DNA of 64,000 nucleotides from Symbiodinium natans (taxonomy: Eukaryota; Sar; Dinophyceae; Suessiales; Symbiodiniaceae), in contig CAJNDS010002439.1 in assembly GCA_905221605.1 (NCBI GenBank), positions 273,001-337,000 of the forward strand, in the 5' to 3' direction. Both the position numbers and the translations under genes were made by a program. Of the stretch, positions 42,159 through 54,099 are shown piece by piece (positions within the stretch are counted from its first letter, which is position 1; the number at the start of each line of letters is the position of its first letter). Under the pieces are notes generated by a model. It saw only the letters and a list, made by a program, of their open reading frames with translations. It was not told the origin of the DNA and did not search any database.

Positions 42159-43767
42159 TACTTAGCTGGGAAGATGGAAAGCCCACGTCTAGACTCCTAG
42201 AAGCGCCTTGCCACTGCCGTCTCTGGCAGTGGCGACCTCTGAGGCAGGGCCATGCCACTCCCTGGCAAACTTGTGAAAGATGTGGGACGTCAAGGTGCTT
42301 CCAGCTCCTGTTTGCTGGAAAGCAACAGCCTGTTGTCCGCCTTTCATCTGCCTCGCCTGGCACATCATGAAGGGCACAGAAGAGCAGGCTCAGAGCCATG
42401 CTCCTAATCCTGGCTCCCTGGAAATTCGGAAAGTCTCAGTAACCCCCTCGAATCAAAAGCGCAACAGTTCGCGGAAACCCCGCTGCAGGACTTGGAAGAG
42501 CTTTGGCCAAAGGGGATGCGAATCCGTGAACCAACCCCAAAAACACCCGCCCTATGCTTCACCTGCCCCATCTGAAATCAGGCATTATACATTGCTCTAC
42601 GGACCCACAAGCCTTAGCCTTGATACGAAATCCAGGTGTCGAGCAAACGTAAGGTGCGTTGCACGATTGACTGTCAAGGCAGCTGTTCCAAGACCACATC
42701 GGTGTCAGCGGGCAGCATGCCTGCCCAGACTCTTTCACGTCTTCGGATGGTCTCTTCGACCATGCCACCCCTCCACAAAAAGGGGTGCTGAAGCCGTGCA
42801 CTTCAAAAAACAGTAGCATGAGATCTGCCCAGCTGCTCACAACATGGCCCGGATGTCAGTACAACTTTTCATCGAGGCGGCTCCTGTGCTGATGACGTAC
42901 CACGTGCACACGATGACGGTGCCAAGCACAAGCCATGCTAATGAGCATCGACCACGTCAGCCTGATGCTGGCGACAGCCCACGCAGCGGAAAACCGCGCA
43001 GTGCCGAGTTGGAAGGCCGTTGACCACAAGCTTCTTGTGTTGCGACACACTTACACAGCACGAGATACAAGCTACATGATTCTACATGCATAAAGACTCT
43101 ACAGACGATGCCAGTGCCACAGAACTGCTCCTGCACGCACCCCAAGCTCTCTGCAACAATTGCCACAGCTTCTACGACTAGTGTTCTCAATGCTTGCGGG
43201 ATGTTCTATGTACGTTCTGTGGCTACTTGCGCGGCTAGCTGCTGTACAGCTCCGCCCTACTGTCTTATCCGCAAGACGCAGGAAGCAGCATATTGCAAAA
43301 CTTGGTGGGCAAAAACAATCTTGAAACCTGTTGCCATCCAAATCGCACTTTGACATGAGAATACCTGCTTGGGTACTTGGGTCCCCGTGGCGGCGCTCCA
43401 AGATACCAGCTAGGCACCTCAAGGGTTGCTATACGCTTGATGCCTTCAACTAACTTGAGAACCTGCGGAGATCGACTTGGTCACCCCAACTTAAGCGGAC
43501 AGAACCGAAACCGGAACACCTAGCGGACCTAGCGTCGACCTCATCAGTCATTCGCATGATATTACACTGGCACATTGCAGAAGCACTCGATTGCCCCCAT
43601 TCCTACAATACCAGGCAACCATGATTGAGTGTAGAGTCCCCAACCCCAAAGCCCCCCCCTGGCACACAAGCGGTGCGCAGAGTAGTTGAAGGCCCGTGCC
43701 CGACACTACCCCCCACTCACTCCCCCATTCGAGTCTTACAAATCTCAGGCTGCCCTATCCCCTACAC
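42159..43767. other. Unique DNA, no supported gene
   Basis: The longest frame is 178 codons on plus (42,280-42,816), without codon bias or motif. Several shorter frames on both strands are likewise unsupported. Confidence 0.35.
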
Positions 43768-43786
43768 CCTAAACCCTAAACCCTCA
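43768..43786 (-). repeat. Minimal telomeric tract
   Basis: About three CCCTAAA units. Confidence 0.75.
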
Positions 43787-44059
43787 TGAGCTGCTTGGAG
43801 GTGCCCGCAGAGGACGTCTTGTAAACTCAGAAAACCGCGAACGCACCCCAACTACCTGAGTTTGGCAGGGACAGGGCGGGGCCTGGCTAAGGAGGACCGG
43901 CCGGGTATGCAGGGCATCGCTAGGCAATCCACCGGATGAACAAACGCTGCAGCCTGCAAAAAACACTAAGCTCTAAACCCACCTTGAAACAACATGCTTG
44001 CAACGCCCACACCAATTCCAGACCCTAAGCTGCCCCACTGTTGCCGAACAGGATGAATT

Positions 44060-44156
44060 GAATGTATACATATATACACATATATATATATACATGCATA
44101 CATACACATATGTATGTGTACATATATATACAGATATATATATATATATATTCATT
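44060..44156. repeat. (TA)/(ATAC) microsatellite
   Basis: ATATACAT and TATATATA units, followed by about 750 bp of generally AT-rich DNA with ACTCATAATACTC words (44,640-44,725). Confidence 0.85.
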
Positions 44157-45010
44157 TCTATTTATACATGCATTTTCCTAATGCTAGCTCATAATATCAG
44201 TACTACACATAGTACTAAAAATAATCACGCTATCACTCATCGTATATGAAATGAAGTCCAAGTAGCCTGACATAATTTTAATACTATCCATTACCCTTCA
44301 TGTGACTAAGTTTTCTGTAATTTTACTCATACGGTTAACATTAACCAGTTTAAGATGCAAGCATGGTGATGAATATTATGAAAAAGTATTCTCGAAGCAT
44401 TCATACGACTAGAACTATTAATGGCACACTTCCGTATTGAAAATAATACTGAACATATTGAATATCAAGAAAATCAAAAGGATTTACAAAAACATTGCTG
44501 ATAAAGTAACACACCAAAAAAGATATTTCAAATTCTGAAAGAATATGAATGAAAAACAAAAAGGGAGTCCAATGCTATGAACACAACGAGAAGAATTAGT
44601 CAGAAAATAATTGAATAATAGTAAAAACTCAGAATACTCACCATACGCACAATACTCAGAATGCTCATCATACTCACAATACTCATAATCCTCACAAAAC
44701 TCAAAATACTCATAATACTCAGATTACTTCACGTCACATCACGCCATCACGCCGTCCCTTACAACATCCATCACGACATCCATGCATCAACGAATTCAAC
44801 GATAGCGACAACATTCTCGAAAACCATCTTCGCTGAAAACCCTTCGCCACGCTTTCGTGAAAATACATGCTAGTACTCGTAATCATATTGCAGTTATATA
44901 CTTTCCGAATTTAACAATGTATGTTGACAATACTTGAGGGCCACAGCCGAGGACAACGAAAGCTAGCCTGGATTGACAATATGGATTCGACACACCGCAC
45001 ACCCCCTCAA
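44157..45010. other. AT-rich DNA, no gene
   Basis: No frame above 70 codons. Repeated AATACTCA words near 44,630-44,720. Confidence 0.5.
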
Positions 45011-45090
45011 ACACCACCACCACACCACCACCACCTCCACCACCACCACCACCACCACCACCACCACCACCACCACCACCACCACCACAC
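45011..45090. repeat. (CCA)n microsatellite
   Basis: About 25 CCA triplets. The apparent His-rich, Thr-rich and Gly/Val-rich proteins in this area are artefacts of it. Confidence 0.95.
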
Positions 45091-45621
45091 TCCACTCCAC
45101 ACTCCGCCGCACACCCACACCGCCACACGTGGGCGCACCGAGAGCGCTCTCATATAGCGCAACGATTGCGCATCTATCGCCACCCACCTCCGCCCGTTTT
45201 CAAGGCCTGCATTCGAGCAATGGCAACCCCCCCCCCCCTGCCCCCTGCCCTTGATAGATTCGATGAATGACGACCCCCCCGTCCCCTAGATTCACAACCT
45301 TCCTCGACGTGACCCACTAAAATGCGACTCCAACGGAGTTAGTCCTGTTCCCTGCTGAGGCAGAGACTAACTGAAGCCTCGCTACGCTAGCTTTCGTGAT
45401 TAAGAATCAGTCGAAGCAGCCTGTCACACACACACACACACAGATCTGCCCTACATGCACCTAAGCAAGTTGTATGCCGGGTCGCGAAGTTCCATGAACT
45501 CACGTAGGTCGGTTACTGCCTGCCGGGTGGTGAAAGGTTTCCGAGCCGTTGCGCGATGTGAGTTGAAGGCCTTGGGGGGCTTGAGCATCAAGCTCAAGCT
45601 GAGGCATTGCAGCAGTAGGTG

Positions 45622-45680
45622 CCCTAAACCCGAAACCCTAAACCCGAAACCCTAAACCCTAAACCCTAAATAAACCCTAA
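45622..45680 (-). repeat. Interstitial telomeric tract, C-rich
   Basis: CCCTAAA and CCCGAAA units. Confidence 0.9.
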
Positions 45681-45744
45681 ACCTGCGTCATCCGGAGCCG
45701 CTAGCCAGGTTGGGAGGGTTCGCGCGCCCGCCGTTTAAGAATGG

Positions 45745-45842
45745 GGGCTTCCGAAATTAGGGGGTAGCTTATTGGGGTCCTAGAAGGGAATCCTACTATT
45801 TTGTGGATCTAGATTGAGGGGGGGTCCCCTCTTTTCGTACCC
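45745..45842. mobile_element. MITE family C, copy 2
   Basis: GGGCTTCCGAAATTAGGGGG at the left, CCCCTCTTTTCGTACCC at the right, with GCTTATTGGGGTCCT and GGGAATCCTACTATTT inside, as in copy 1. Confidence 0.6.
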
Positions 45843-45972
45843 ATGTCTAGGCCAACTACATGCGCCCAGCTTGATGCGAAGATGTAGGGCTCCATGCCGC
45901 GGAGTCTCAACATCCGCTGCCTGCTCTGGTTCATGACAGGGCTCTGAACATGCCACCTTCGCAAGTCTTCTG

Positions 45973-46062
45973 TTTAGGGTTTAGGGTTTAGGGTTTAGGG
46001 TTTAGGGTTTAGGGTTTAGGGTTTAGGGTTTAGGGTTTAGGGTTTAGGGTTTAGGGTTTAGG
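45973..46062 (+). repeat. Interstitial telomeric tract, G-rich
   Basis: About 12 perfect TTTAGGG units. Confidence 0.95.
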
Positions 46063-46190
46063 TCGCAACGTCAAACCTTGTGTTTGGTAGCGTATGGGCA
46101 AGCCAAGCGCCGCTTGCCACGACAGGTGTTTTTCTCCACTCTGAAAAACGCCTCTAGCCGCGCATCATCCCTAAATCCATTGGGCAGTGC

Positions 46191-46463
46191 ATGGCGAGGA
46201 GGTTCTTTGTCAATACGACGATGGAGCTGTACGACGATGGAGCTGACCTTTCGTCATCCATTCCGGAACGCCGGGCGTCCCCAGCCCCTCAAACCGCATC
46301 CAGATTCTGCAGAAATACGCCATGCGAAAAGAACTCACCTCAAGTGTGCTCCTGCACGAAGGCACTCTACACTCAGGAATTGGGCAAACGCTACCAAAGC
46401 ATGTCAAGTTCGCGGAGTACGAATTCGACCTACCCCGAACTATCACTTGACCTCCATGCATAA
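46191..46463 (+). CDS. Weak exon-like ORF
   Basis: 90-codon plus-strand frame starting at ATG 46,191. A 14-15 bp duplication (TACGACGATGGAGCTG) near 46,215-46,245 lies inside. Ser/Cys/Thr-rich, no recognised domain. Confidence 0.2.
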   Translation: MARRFFVNTTMELYDDGADLSSSIPERRASPAPQTASRFCRNTPCEKNSPQVCSCTKALYTQELGKRYQSMSSSRSTNSTYPELSLDLHA

Positions 46464-46596
46464 ACCTGCAAGTTCCAGGTTTCAGGAGGGACCGTGGTGA
46501 AGCCCTGAACTGTGTGTCTTCCGGCGTTCACCGGCTAGTTTGCCCAAGGCACCATACTGTAGCCACTGTTAAGGAGTTGCCGAGAGTTTTAAGAGT

Positions 46597-46640
46597 TCCT
46601 AAACCCTAAACCCTAAACCCTAAACCCTAAACCCTAAACC
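46597..46640 (-). repeat. Interstitial telomeric tract, C-rich
   Basis: Six perfect CCCTAAA units. Confidence 0.95.
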
Positions 46641-46741
46641 GTCTGAAGCCATTTTTACGTGCAAGGCACCCCCGCCTGTTCGATCGGAAGTGAATTCGTG
46701 CTGGTAACCCGAAAGCTCTGCGACCTCGGCACGGGCCAGTG

Positions 46742-46822
46742 TGAGGGTTTGGGGTTAAGAATTTAGGGTTAGGGTTTAGGGTGCAGGGTTCAGGGTGTAG
46801 GGTTTAGGGTTTACAGGGTTTA
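46742..46822 (+). repeat. Degenerate G-rich telomeric tract
   Basis: TTTAGGG with GTGCAGGG, TTCAGGG and TTTACAGGG variants. Confidence 0.85.
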
Positions 46823-47007
46823 CTAGCTACAGCTACGGGCTCTAACACACACCATCATAAAAACCACAAGATACCATGCTATACCATACTATACCATAAA
46901 ATAAAATAAAAACACCATAAGATACCATAAAGTGTAATTACCATAAGTTACCGTAATTAGTCTACCATGACCTTCCATCACAAACAAAAATGGATGAAGA
47001 CATCGGC

Positions 47008-47115
47008 CCTAAACTCTAAACCCTAAACCCTAAACCCTAACTTGAAAGGAGCTGCCAGAGTTTAGGGTTTAGGGCTTAGGGTTTAGGGTTTAGGGCTTAG
47101 GGCTTAGGGTTTAGC
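47008..47115. repeat. Back-to-back telomeric tracts
   Basis: CCCTAAA units at 47,008-47,040, a 16-bp spacer (CTTGAAAGGAGCTGCC), then TTTAGGG/CTTAGGG units to 47,115, forming an inverted pair. Confidence 0.9.
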
Positions 47116-47212
47116 GCTTCTGTAGGCGCCCCGGCCGGCGCCGATCACAGAAAGAAGCGAACACTTCCGTCGGGTTGTACCTTCCCGCCAAACAGCAAGA
47201 CACAGCTCCCGA

Positions 47213-47282
47213 AACCCTAAACCCTAAACCCTGAACCCTAAACCCTGAACCCTAAACCCTAGACCCTAGACCCTAAACCCTA
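47213..47282 (-). repeat. Interstitial telomeric tract, C-rich
   Basis: CCCTAAA, CCCTGAA and CCCTAGA units. Confidence 0.9.
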
Positions 47283-47637
47283 CCTCAGGGGCACCTTGTG
47301 GCGGGGTGGTAGTTTGAGATCAGATAAGCAGGTGTTTGAAAGGCTTTGGGGAGTTTTTGTTCGGGTTGCAGAGAGTCATTGAGGTTGGTTGAGGGCGTTG
47401 ATGGGCGGGTTTCGGGTTTAAAGTTTAGGGCATAGAGCCCAGTATTTAGCAGATGGCAGTTGGCTCCAGCAGATTGCGTAGTTTCACAACCAACAAACCA
47501 GACAATGCCCCATGGTCCAACTGGGAATCTTGGACGCTCAAGTTGAGAACGGGACTTCTGTGTCCGCGGAGGACAGGGCACACTCTTCATGCCAGATATC
47601 GTCTGATCTGTGGTGCATTGCCTAGACCGCGTTCCTT

Positions 47638-47735
47638 CCCAGAGAGCCCAATACCCCTATATACCTTAAATTGTAACGGGATCCTTGATATGATTTAAGG
47701 AATACTCCTTAGTTAAGGGGTATTGGGCTCTTTGG
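47638..47735. mobile_element. MITE family A, copy 6
   Basis: CCCAGAGAGCCCAATACCCC at the left and GGGGTATTGGGCTCTTTGG at the right; complete, 98 bp. Confidence 0.8.
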
Positions 47736-47860
47736 ATTCCCCCAAATGGTTCAGGGTTCAAGCAAAGGTGCTGCCGCGAGGACTGGATAAGCACAGCCGG
47801 CGCAGTAGCCTGGCTCAGGAGGATGTCAACTCCACGCGATTGAAAGGATGTGACAGGTTC

Positions 47861-47971
47861 CCCAAGAGCCCTTTGTACCCCTTAATTGAGGAATATACTC
47901 GAAATCAGAAAGGGATCCTTACTATGATCTAAGGAATATTCCTTAATTAAGGGGGTATTGGGCTCTTTGGG
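47861..47971. mobile_element. MITE family A, copy 7
   Basis: CCCAAGAGCCCTTTGTACCC left, GGGTATTGGGCTCTTTGGG right. It lies only 125 bp from copy 6. Confidence 0.8.
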
Positions 47972-48251
47972 TTACTGAGGACAACTCACAGACCTTGCAC
48001 GCCGATGTTCATACATGTCTGATTATTCCCAACATCTGCCAGTGGAATACACAGGGCCGCTAGGTGCATGCTACCCATCAGCGCCAAACACCACCTAACT
48101 CTTACGTACCATCGCGCAGGATGATGTGCTATATAGGGTCGGTGAGTCGTTGAACTTAAAGGCCTCAGCGGACTGACCCTAAATGATAAGGACTAAAGAG
48201 ACCCGGCTCTCTAAATCAGAGTCCCACTGTGGGAACCGAATGTACTCCAGT

Positions 48252-48342
48252 TAGGGTTTAGGGTGTAGGGTTTAGGGTTGAGGGTGCAGGGTGTAGGGTT
48301 TAGGGTTTAGGGTCTATAGGGTTTAGGGTTTAGGGTTTAGGG
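48252..48342 (+). repeat. Degenerate G-rich telomeric tract
   Basis: TTTAGGG with TGTAGGG, TTGAGGG and TCTATAGGG variants. Confidence 0.9.
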
Positions 48343-49106
48343 TGTCAACATGGCTGTTGAGACGGGGCTCGCACTGCTGCCATGATGCTCAGAAAAGGGA
48401 AGAAAGAGCACAGACGATCAGAGACATGACTGCGCCTAACTGTTCCAAGAAACAGCTCAAAGTGGTACACCAGCAGTGTGCTCAGGCACCCATGTCATCA
48501 TGCCGTTCGTATTTTGCTCAACCACCGAGCTTCAACACGTTGACTCCCAAGACCCTCTGCCCATCTTCCACCCCCTTAGCCTTCACCCTGCTTTGGCGCT
48601 ATCTGTTGCCATGTCCGGCCCGAAGATGAGGAGCTTTCGTAGTCCTCGGAGTCTTGGCAACATCACATAGGCCATTGCCTTGTAGCTATTCTTTTTTACA
48701 TCTTCCGATTCCTTGAGCACATGCAGACACAGGAAAAAAGAAAGCCGAACCCTTGAGTGTGGCTTGATGGCTTCCCAAATACTGAAGTGCTTCCAAGAGA
48801 CCCCGGCCAAGCCCGCAGCAGAAGACACATCGCCTCAGCAAAGGTGCAAAGTAGCAGTGCACCTATGCCTGCAGCTACGCAGCCGAACAGCCAAGCCGCT
48901 CTCGTCCGAAGTACTCGCTGTGTTTGCAGCTGCTGCCTAAACCAAAAAGGCACGAGGCACAAGCGAAGAGTGTTGGCTTTTCCGTGCGAAAAGATCCGTT
49001 GGTGGATGCAGGTCCATGTTGGATTTTGGCTTCTGTCATGCACCTGGCAACCGAGTCCAGACTCAAGGTGCATCGCAGCTGGGAACATGGGAAGTATGGC
49101 CATTGG
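48343..49106. other. Unique DNA, overlapping ORFs
   Basis: A minus-strand frame of 135 codons (48,696-49,103) contains one hydrophobic segment (AAWLFGCVAAGIGALLLC). Equally long plus-strand frames overlap it. No decision possible. Confidence 0.3.
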
Positions 49107-49208
49107 TTGGGATGCTCACCCTTATACTAACAGTCCTTATGCGGGATAATGGTACCCCCGAAGCGTAATCCCCATGAAGGAGCCGTTCGTATAAGGGCAA
49201 CATCCCAA
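49107..49208. mobile_element. MITE family D, copy 3
   Basis: Inverted ends TTGGGATGCTCACCCTTATA and TATAAGGGCAACATCCCAA, 102 bp. Confidence 0.7.
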
Positions 49209-50034
49209 GTTCTTGGCCCCAATCCAAGTTCAGAGCTCAAGACCCCCATGATCTTCGAAGCCTCAACTCACCCAGCCCCAAAAGCCAGAAGCTATATGAA
49301 AACAGCCGTTTCCGTTTGCCATGACCTGCCACGACGCTTGTGTTGGGTTCAGGAGGCGGCTGCTTCTTGTGGTTTTCATCGATTTGTGGTACGCGCCTAG
49401 TACTGGAATCGATGTTTCCGTGATCTGGCTGGGCTGGATGCTTTTCATTGCCTCGCAATCCAAGCTTAGTGCTTTAATCGGCGTTTCCGTGAGCCGCCTG
49501 GATATTCTGATCACGCAGCTTCGTGGACCTTGTCGTCATTATCGTTGGTGTTTCTTCCTTATCGTTTGACAAGCCAACCCCTATTGTCCATGACAAACGG
49601 ACGGGCCCAATATTAAACCAAGAGACGCATGCTTTCCATAAGAAGAAATACCCCTGAAGAGGAGGAAGCTTCAGGCCTGCGAATAACCTCGGAAAGGGCC
49701 TTTCCATTCCTGCCCTCATCGTAGCCCAACAAGACAGCAACAACAACTGCCCACTCGGCATCCTTGTGGGCACTCGCGTGCACTTTGTAGCCAGAAATGC
49801 CTCAGTCCGCCAAGGCGGGTAATCAATGTGGGCTCAAAGCTTCCAAGCATCCTAAATTCTATTCCCCAAGCCCTCACTCAGGATCATGCAGGGCCCAACA
49901 AGTCGAAACCCTAAACCCTAAACACTAAACCACCCCAAGGGGGCCAGACAATCGCTTCCATCATGACAGGTCAGAACATATGTCGTGTATGTCTATAAGG
50001 TGTATAGTTGATTATACCTATACTGTCTATAAAT
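49209..50034. other. Unique DNA
   Basis: Short unsupported frames; a minimal telomeric piece at about 49,904-49,930. Confidence 0.35.
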
Positions 50035-50285
50035 AAATAAATATATATATATATATACATATACCAAAAAATATATCCGTCTATCTATACACCTACATAG
50101 TACAGATATGGTGCAGTGTTGCCCAGTGCCCCGCCCCAAGGTAAAGTATACCGCCCCCTGCGGTTGACTTTAAAAAAATAAATGAATATATATATATATA
50201 TATATATATGTATATGTATGTATATATACATATAACGTTAAAAAAATAAATGAATATATATATATATATATATATATATTTACAC
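50035..50285. repeat. Three (TA)n microsatellites, two within a duplication
   Basis: (TA)n at about 50,035-50,060, 50,185-50,208 and 50,250-50,280. The last two share the preceding AAAAAATAAATGAATATATA, indicating a local duplication of about 70 bp. Confidence 0.85.
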
Positions 50286-50425
50286 ACACTATATAAGTAA
50301 GAAGCCTTAACCTCAGCCAAGGCTCTGCCACTGCAAGAGCTCGCCTTGTTGTCCCGGGTCTGCCCTTGCAGGGGCCACAGCGCAAGCAATGCCCTCGTGA
50401 CGCCATGTCAACAGCTGGGCAACCC

Positions 50426-50508
50426 CTAAACCCTAAACCCTAAACCCTAAACCCTAAACCCTAAACCCTAAACCCTAAACCCTAAAACCCTAAACCCTAA
50501 ACTCTAAA
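50426..50508 (-). repeat. Interstitial telomeric tract, C-rich
   Basis: About 12 CCCTAAA units, one CCCTAAAA. Confidence 0.95.
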
Positions 50509-52209
50509 CGGAAGTTCTCTGCGCAGGTCGCAGAGCAAGACATTTACCGAGCTCAGTCGTCTTAGGGACTGTGCTTCAAATTTCGCAAACCAGCTTGGGA
50601 GATGCACGCACGAATGGTATGAGGGCGCTTTGCAAGACTGTTGCTGAATGGACTATATTATCTCATATCCAAAAGACATCTCAATATCCAATCATGACAA
50701 TCATGTGTGGTAACTTCCTCAAAAACGTATTGTGCAAATGCAGAAGCTACGACAACTGCGAGGGTATCAAAACAAACCTGTAGTCAACAAACACAAATCA
50801 AGCTATGAAGGCAGTATTCAAGAAGCTACTCTATATATATATATATACTAACTAATCATGTTGGACTGGCTTTAGTGGATGGGACCACTATTATGCGATT
50901 TTCCGATCCGCTTATACAGAACCCCCCATTGTTTAGGGTGGTTCACAATTATGCGATGTTGTCCCGGCTGGGGTTGAAGGGCGGGGGGCCGGGGAGCCAA
51001 AAACAAAAAAAAGTTTTGAATAAGAAACTCCGGGTTTTTTTGGTGTCCAGCCTTATTTAAATTCCTTGTAAAATTTCATTACGAAACAGCCCAAACAATT
51101 TTCCAAGGGAGTAGCCCACGAGCTGCCCTGATTCGCTTTAGCAAGTTGTTTCGGTGGTCCGCATTAATGCGGAGCCCCGGCGACCGTGGAGCTACAAAGC
51201 CTGGAAAGCTGAGACCCTCAAGCTTCAAGGCTTCCCCTCAACCCTCGACCCCTAGCTGCCCTACCCCAGCCCCCGTCCCAGCCCCATCCCACATTATTAA
51301 GGATCCCGAAAACCCCAAAATTGTTTGGGGGGCCGGGGGGGGGGGGGGGCCCTGCGCACTAAAACGAGTCCAAAGCAGAATAATTTCATATCGCATGTCA
51401 TTGTCCTGTGTACTGGTACGTTAGAGCACATCCCAAAACCCTCAACCCTAGTGCGCCTGCAGCTAAGGCTCCGCCGCTCCAAGAGTTCGCTTCAAACAGG
51501 ATTTTGAATATATGGGCTTAGGAAGTAAGGTTTAGGGTTTAGTTTTGGCTAGGGTTGCAAGGGTACCCAGATCTACCCAGAGTTACCCAAGTCTCCCAAG
51601 CTGATCTCTGCAAGCTACAGAAATTGGGTGCGAAAGCCGAGGCACTGCCAGTCCTCGAGCTCGCATGACTGCCACCACCTTTGCTGCTCACCATAGCTTG
51701 TGTGCTATAGGCATTGTCCCAAAGTTGGAAGTACCCCTCGTATACCCCAAAAGGGTACCCCAATTCTCGGAAAGCCCCTTCAGCAATCTGCAAGATCTTT
51801 CAGGACAGATGCCGCTTGCAATGGGCAACAGGACACTATGTCGAAGGTGGTGTTTAGAGAGGAATTGTGTACACCAAGCTGCTGGAGGTCACGTGGCTCT
51901 GGCCTCTGCCTCAGAAACGAAGCGCCGATGCGTTTTACATCTTCAGGTTTTGGTCAGCCTCTGCAAACAGCGACAAAGCAATGCCGTACAGTCCGCGCAC
52001 CGCCTTATCCGTGCAACCGGGCATAACCATATGCTGCAAGAATTGAAGCGCGGTCGAGAAAGTTGTGTATGCAGCACATACTCTATATTGAAGCATCATC
52101 GGACCCACAGAAACCCGGGAGCGTTGGGGCATTCTGATGGGTTTGACTCTTGCATGGATCCAGCAGACGTGGCCACTTCCAGTACGTCTTCTCCCCAAGC
52201 AAGCCCGGA
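50509..52209. other. Unique DNA, no supported gene
   Basis: The longest frame is 188 codons on plus (51,665-52,231) but runs into a telomeric tract and has no motif. A G-run lies at about 51,336-51,348. Confidence 0.35.
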
Positions 52210-52250
52210 AACCCTAAATCCTAAACCCTAAACCCTAAACCCTAAACCCT
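52210..52250 (-). repeat. Interstitial telomeric tract, C-rich
   Basis: Five or six CCCTAAA units. Confidence 0.95.
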
Positions 52251-52340
52251 TTGGGTGCCAGGCTTGGCAGCGTCTTTGGGTGCGAGTTGGAAACCTTGCA
52301 GGGGGCATGGAGATTCTTCGGAACCTGAGCTCCAACGTAC

Positions 52341-52966
52341 GAGCCCAACACCCCTTAACCAAGGAACATACCTTAAATCACAATAAGGACTCCTTTTATA
52401 GTTTAAGGTATATTCCTTACTTAAGGGGATATACCTTAAATCACAATAAGGATTCCTTTATAGCTTAAGGTATATTCTTTACTTTAGGGGATGTATATAC
52501 CTTGAATCATAATAGCTAAAGGTATATTCCTCACTTAAGGGGATGTATATACCCTGAATCATAATAGCTTAAGGCATATTCCTCACTTAAGGGGTATATA
52601 CCTTAAATCATAACAGCTTAAGGTATATTCCTCACTTAAAAGGGGTATATACCTTAAATCAGCATAGCTTGAGGTCTATTCCTCACTTAAGGGTATATAC
52701 CTTAAGTCATAACAGCTTGAGGTCTATTCCTCACTTAAGGGGTATATACCTTACATCATAATAGCTGAAGGTATATTCCTCACTTAAGGGGTATATACCT
52801 TACATCATAATGGCTTAAGGTATATTCCTCACTTAAGGGGTATATACCTTAAATCATAATAGCTGAAGGTATATATTCCTCACCTAAGGGGTATATACCT
52901 TGAATCATAATAGCTGAAGGCTTAAGGCATATTCCTCACTTAAGGGGGTATAAAGGGCTCTCTGGG
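52341..52966. mobile_element. MITE family A, giant copy with internal tandem array
   Basis: Family ends (GAGCCCAACACCCCTTAA left; AAGGGCTCTCTGGGCTC right) flank about ten tandem copies of a 45-60 bp unit. The unit is roughly TATACCTTAAATCATAATAG, then CTTAAGGTATATTCCTCAC, then TTAAGGGG. Ordinary copies are about 110 bp, so this one grew about six-fold from within. Confidence 0.85.
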
Positions 52967-53055
52967 CTCCTCTGGCCTGAGGCCTGGGTCGCAGGGATGC
53001 TCCGGGTGCCACCGTGCGCTTGTTGGCCTCCATGCTGCAGCTTCCAAAAATGAGG

Positions 53056-53100
53056 GGTTTAGGGTTTAGGGTTTCGGGTTTAGGGTTTAGGGTTTAGGGT

Positions 53101-53181
<81 letters not shown>

Positions 53182-53187
53182 GGTTGT
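53056..53187 (+). repeat. Telomeric tract turning into TTGAGGG array
   Basis: Six TTTAGGG-type units, then about 13 perfect TTGAGGG units. It is the mirror of the CCCTCAA array at 17.6 kb. Confidence 0.95.
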
Positions 53188-53304
53188 GAGTGCACGCGCG
53201 TGTTTGGTTCTCCAATCTGAGCCCACTCCAAAAGATCTCCAAAGCCTCTGCCAGAAGGTCCATGGTGACGAACCGCGTGGTTGCCTCCAATGGGCGGGAA
53301 CGGA

Positions 53305-53331
53305 CCCTAAACCCTAAACCCTAAACCCTTG
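53305..53331 (-). repeat. Short telomeric tract
   Basis: About three to four CCCTAAA units. Confidence 0.9.
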
Positions 53332-53408
53332 AAAGCTTCTGGAGGCAAAAGGATGCAAAGAGCAAGCAGTTTGACTTTTGTAGGAAACCTCGACTTGCCA
53401 TCCACCTT

Positions 53409-53503
53409 AGGATGTTCCCCCCCCTTCCACTAACAGTCCTGAAAAGGGGGGGGGGGTAACGATAATCCCTATTGAGGGCTGTTAGTATAAGGGGGAACAT
53501 CCT
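53409..53503. mobile_element. MITE family D, best-preserved copy
   Basis: AGGATGTTCCCCCCCTTCCA left and TATAAGGGGGAACATCCT right; an inner complementary pair ACTAACAGTCCT / GGGCTGTTAGT. G11-12 run in the middle. Confidence 0.8.
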
Positions 53504-53672
53504 GAACCCTGCAAAGCCCTCAAGAAGTCCAGTGAACATCTCAGAAAAAAATCCCACCAAATGCCTCGAGGATGTCGATCGGACGGCCATTCTCGAAGAC
53601 ACGCGGGGCGTGAGGGTTGTTGATCTCCTTGAGGCCAAACCTCCGGGTCCAAGCTCTTCGGATAAGCTCGGG

Positions 53673-53784
53673 TACTCAAAGAGCCCAATACCCCTTAATT
53701 AAGGAATGTTCCTTAAATCATATTACGGATCCCTTTATAATTTAAGGTATATTCCTTAATGAAGGGGTACTGGGCTCTCTGGGT
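53673..53784. mobile_element. MITE family A, copy 9
   Basis: TCAAAGAGCCCAATACCCCT left and GGGTACTGGGCTCTCTGGG right; 112 bp, complete. Confidence 0.8.
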
Positions 53785-54099
53785 AAGATACCAATAGCCG
53801 CAGCGCAAATTTTAGGTACAGCCGAGGAGCCGAGCAACGAAGAACGCAAGGTTCTCGGCCAATCCTTGTATGTCTGCCTGGCGCGCGGGTTCGTCAAACA
53901 TCCGCCTCAAGTTGAATCAAGGGGACCGCTCACGAGCCGAGACTAACCCTTGATTTGACCCATTGCCAAGAGCAACTGCAACCGTCCTGGGATACACGTA
54001 GGGCATGGCCCAGCAATGGATGGCGCGTCACATTCGCGAAGTACGCCAGCGCATTCCTGGACAGCGCATGGCCCATGCATGCCGGGGAGGGGAGAGGGG
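53785..54099. other. Unique DNA
   Basis: Nothing supported. Confidence 0.35.

Noticed and set aside
44921-45254. His-, Thr- or Gly/Val-rich proteins
   Set aside because: Translations of the (CCA)n microsatellite.
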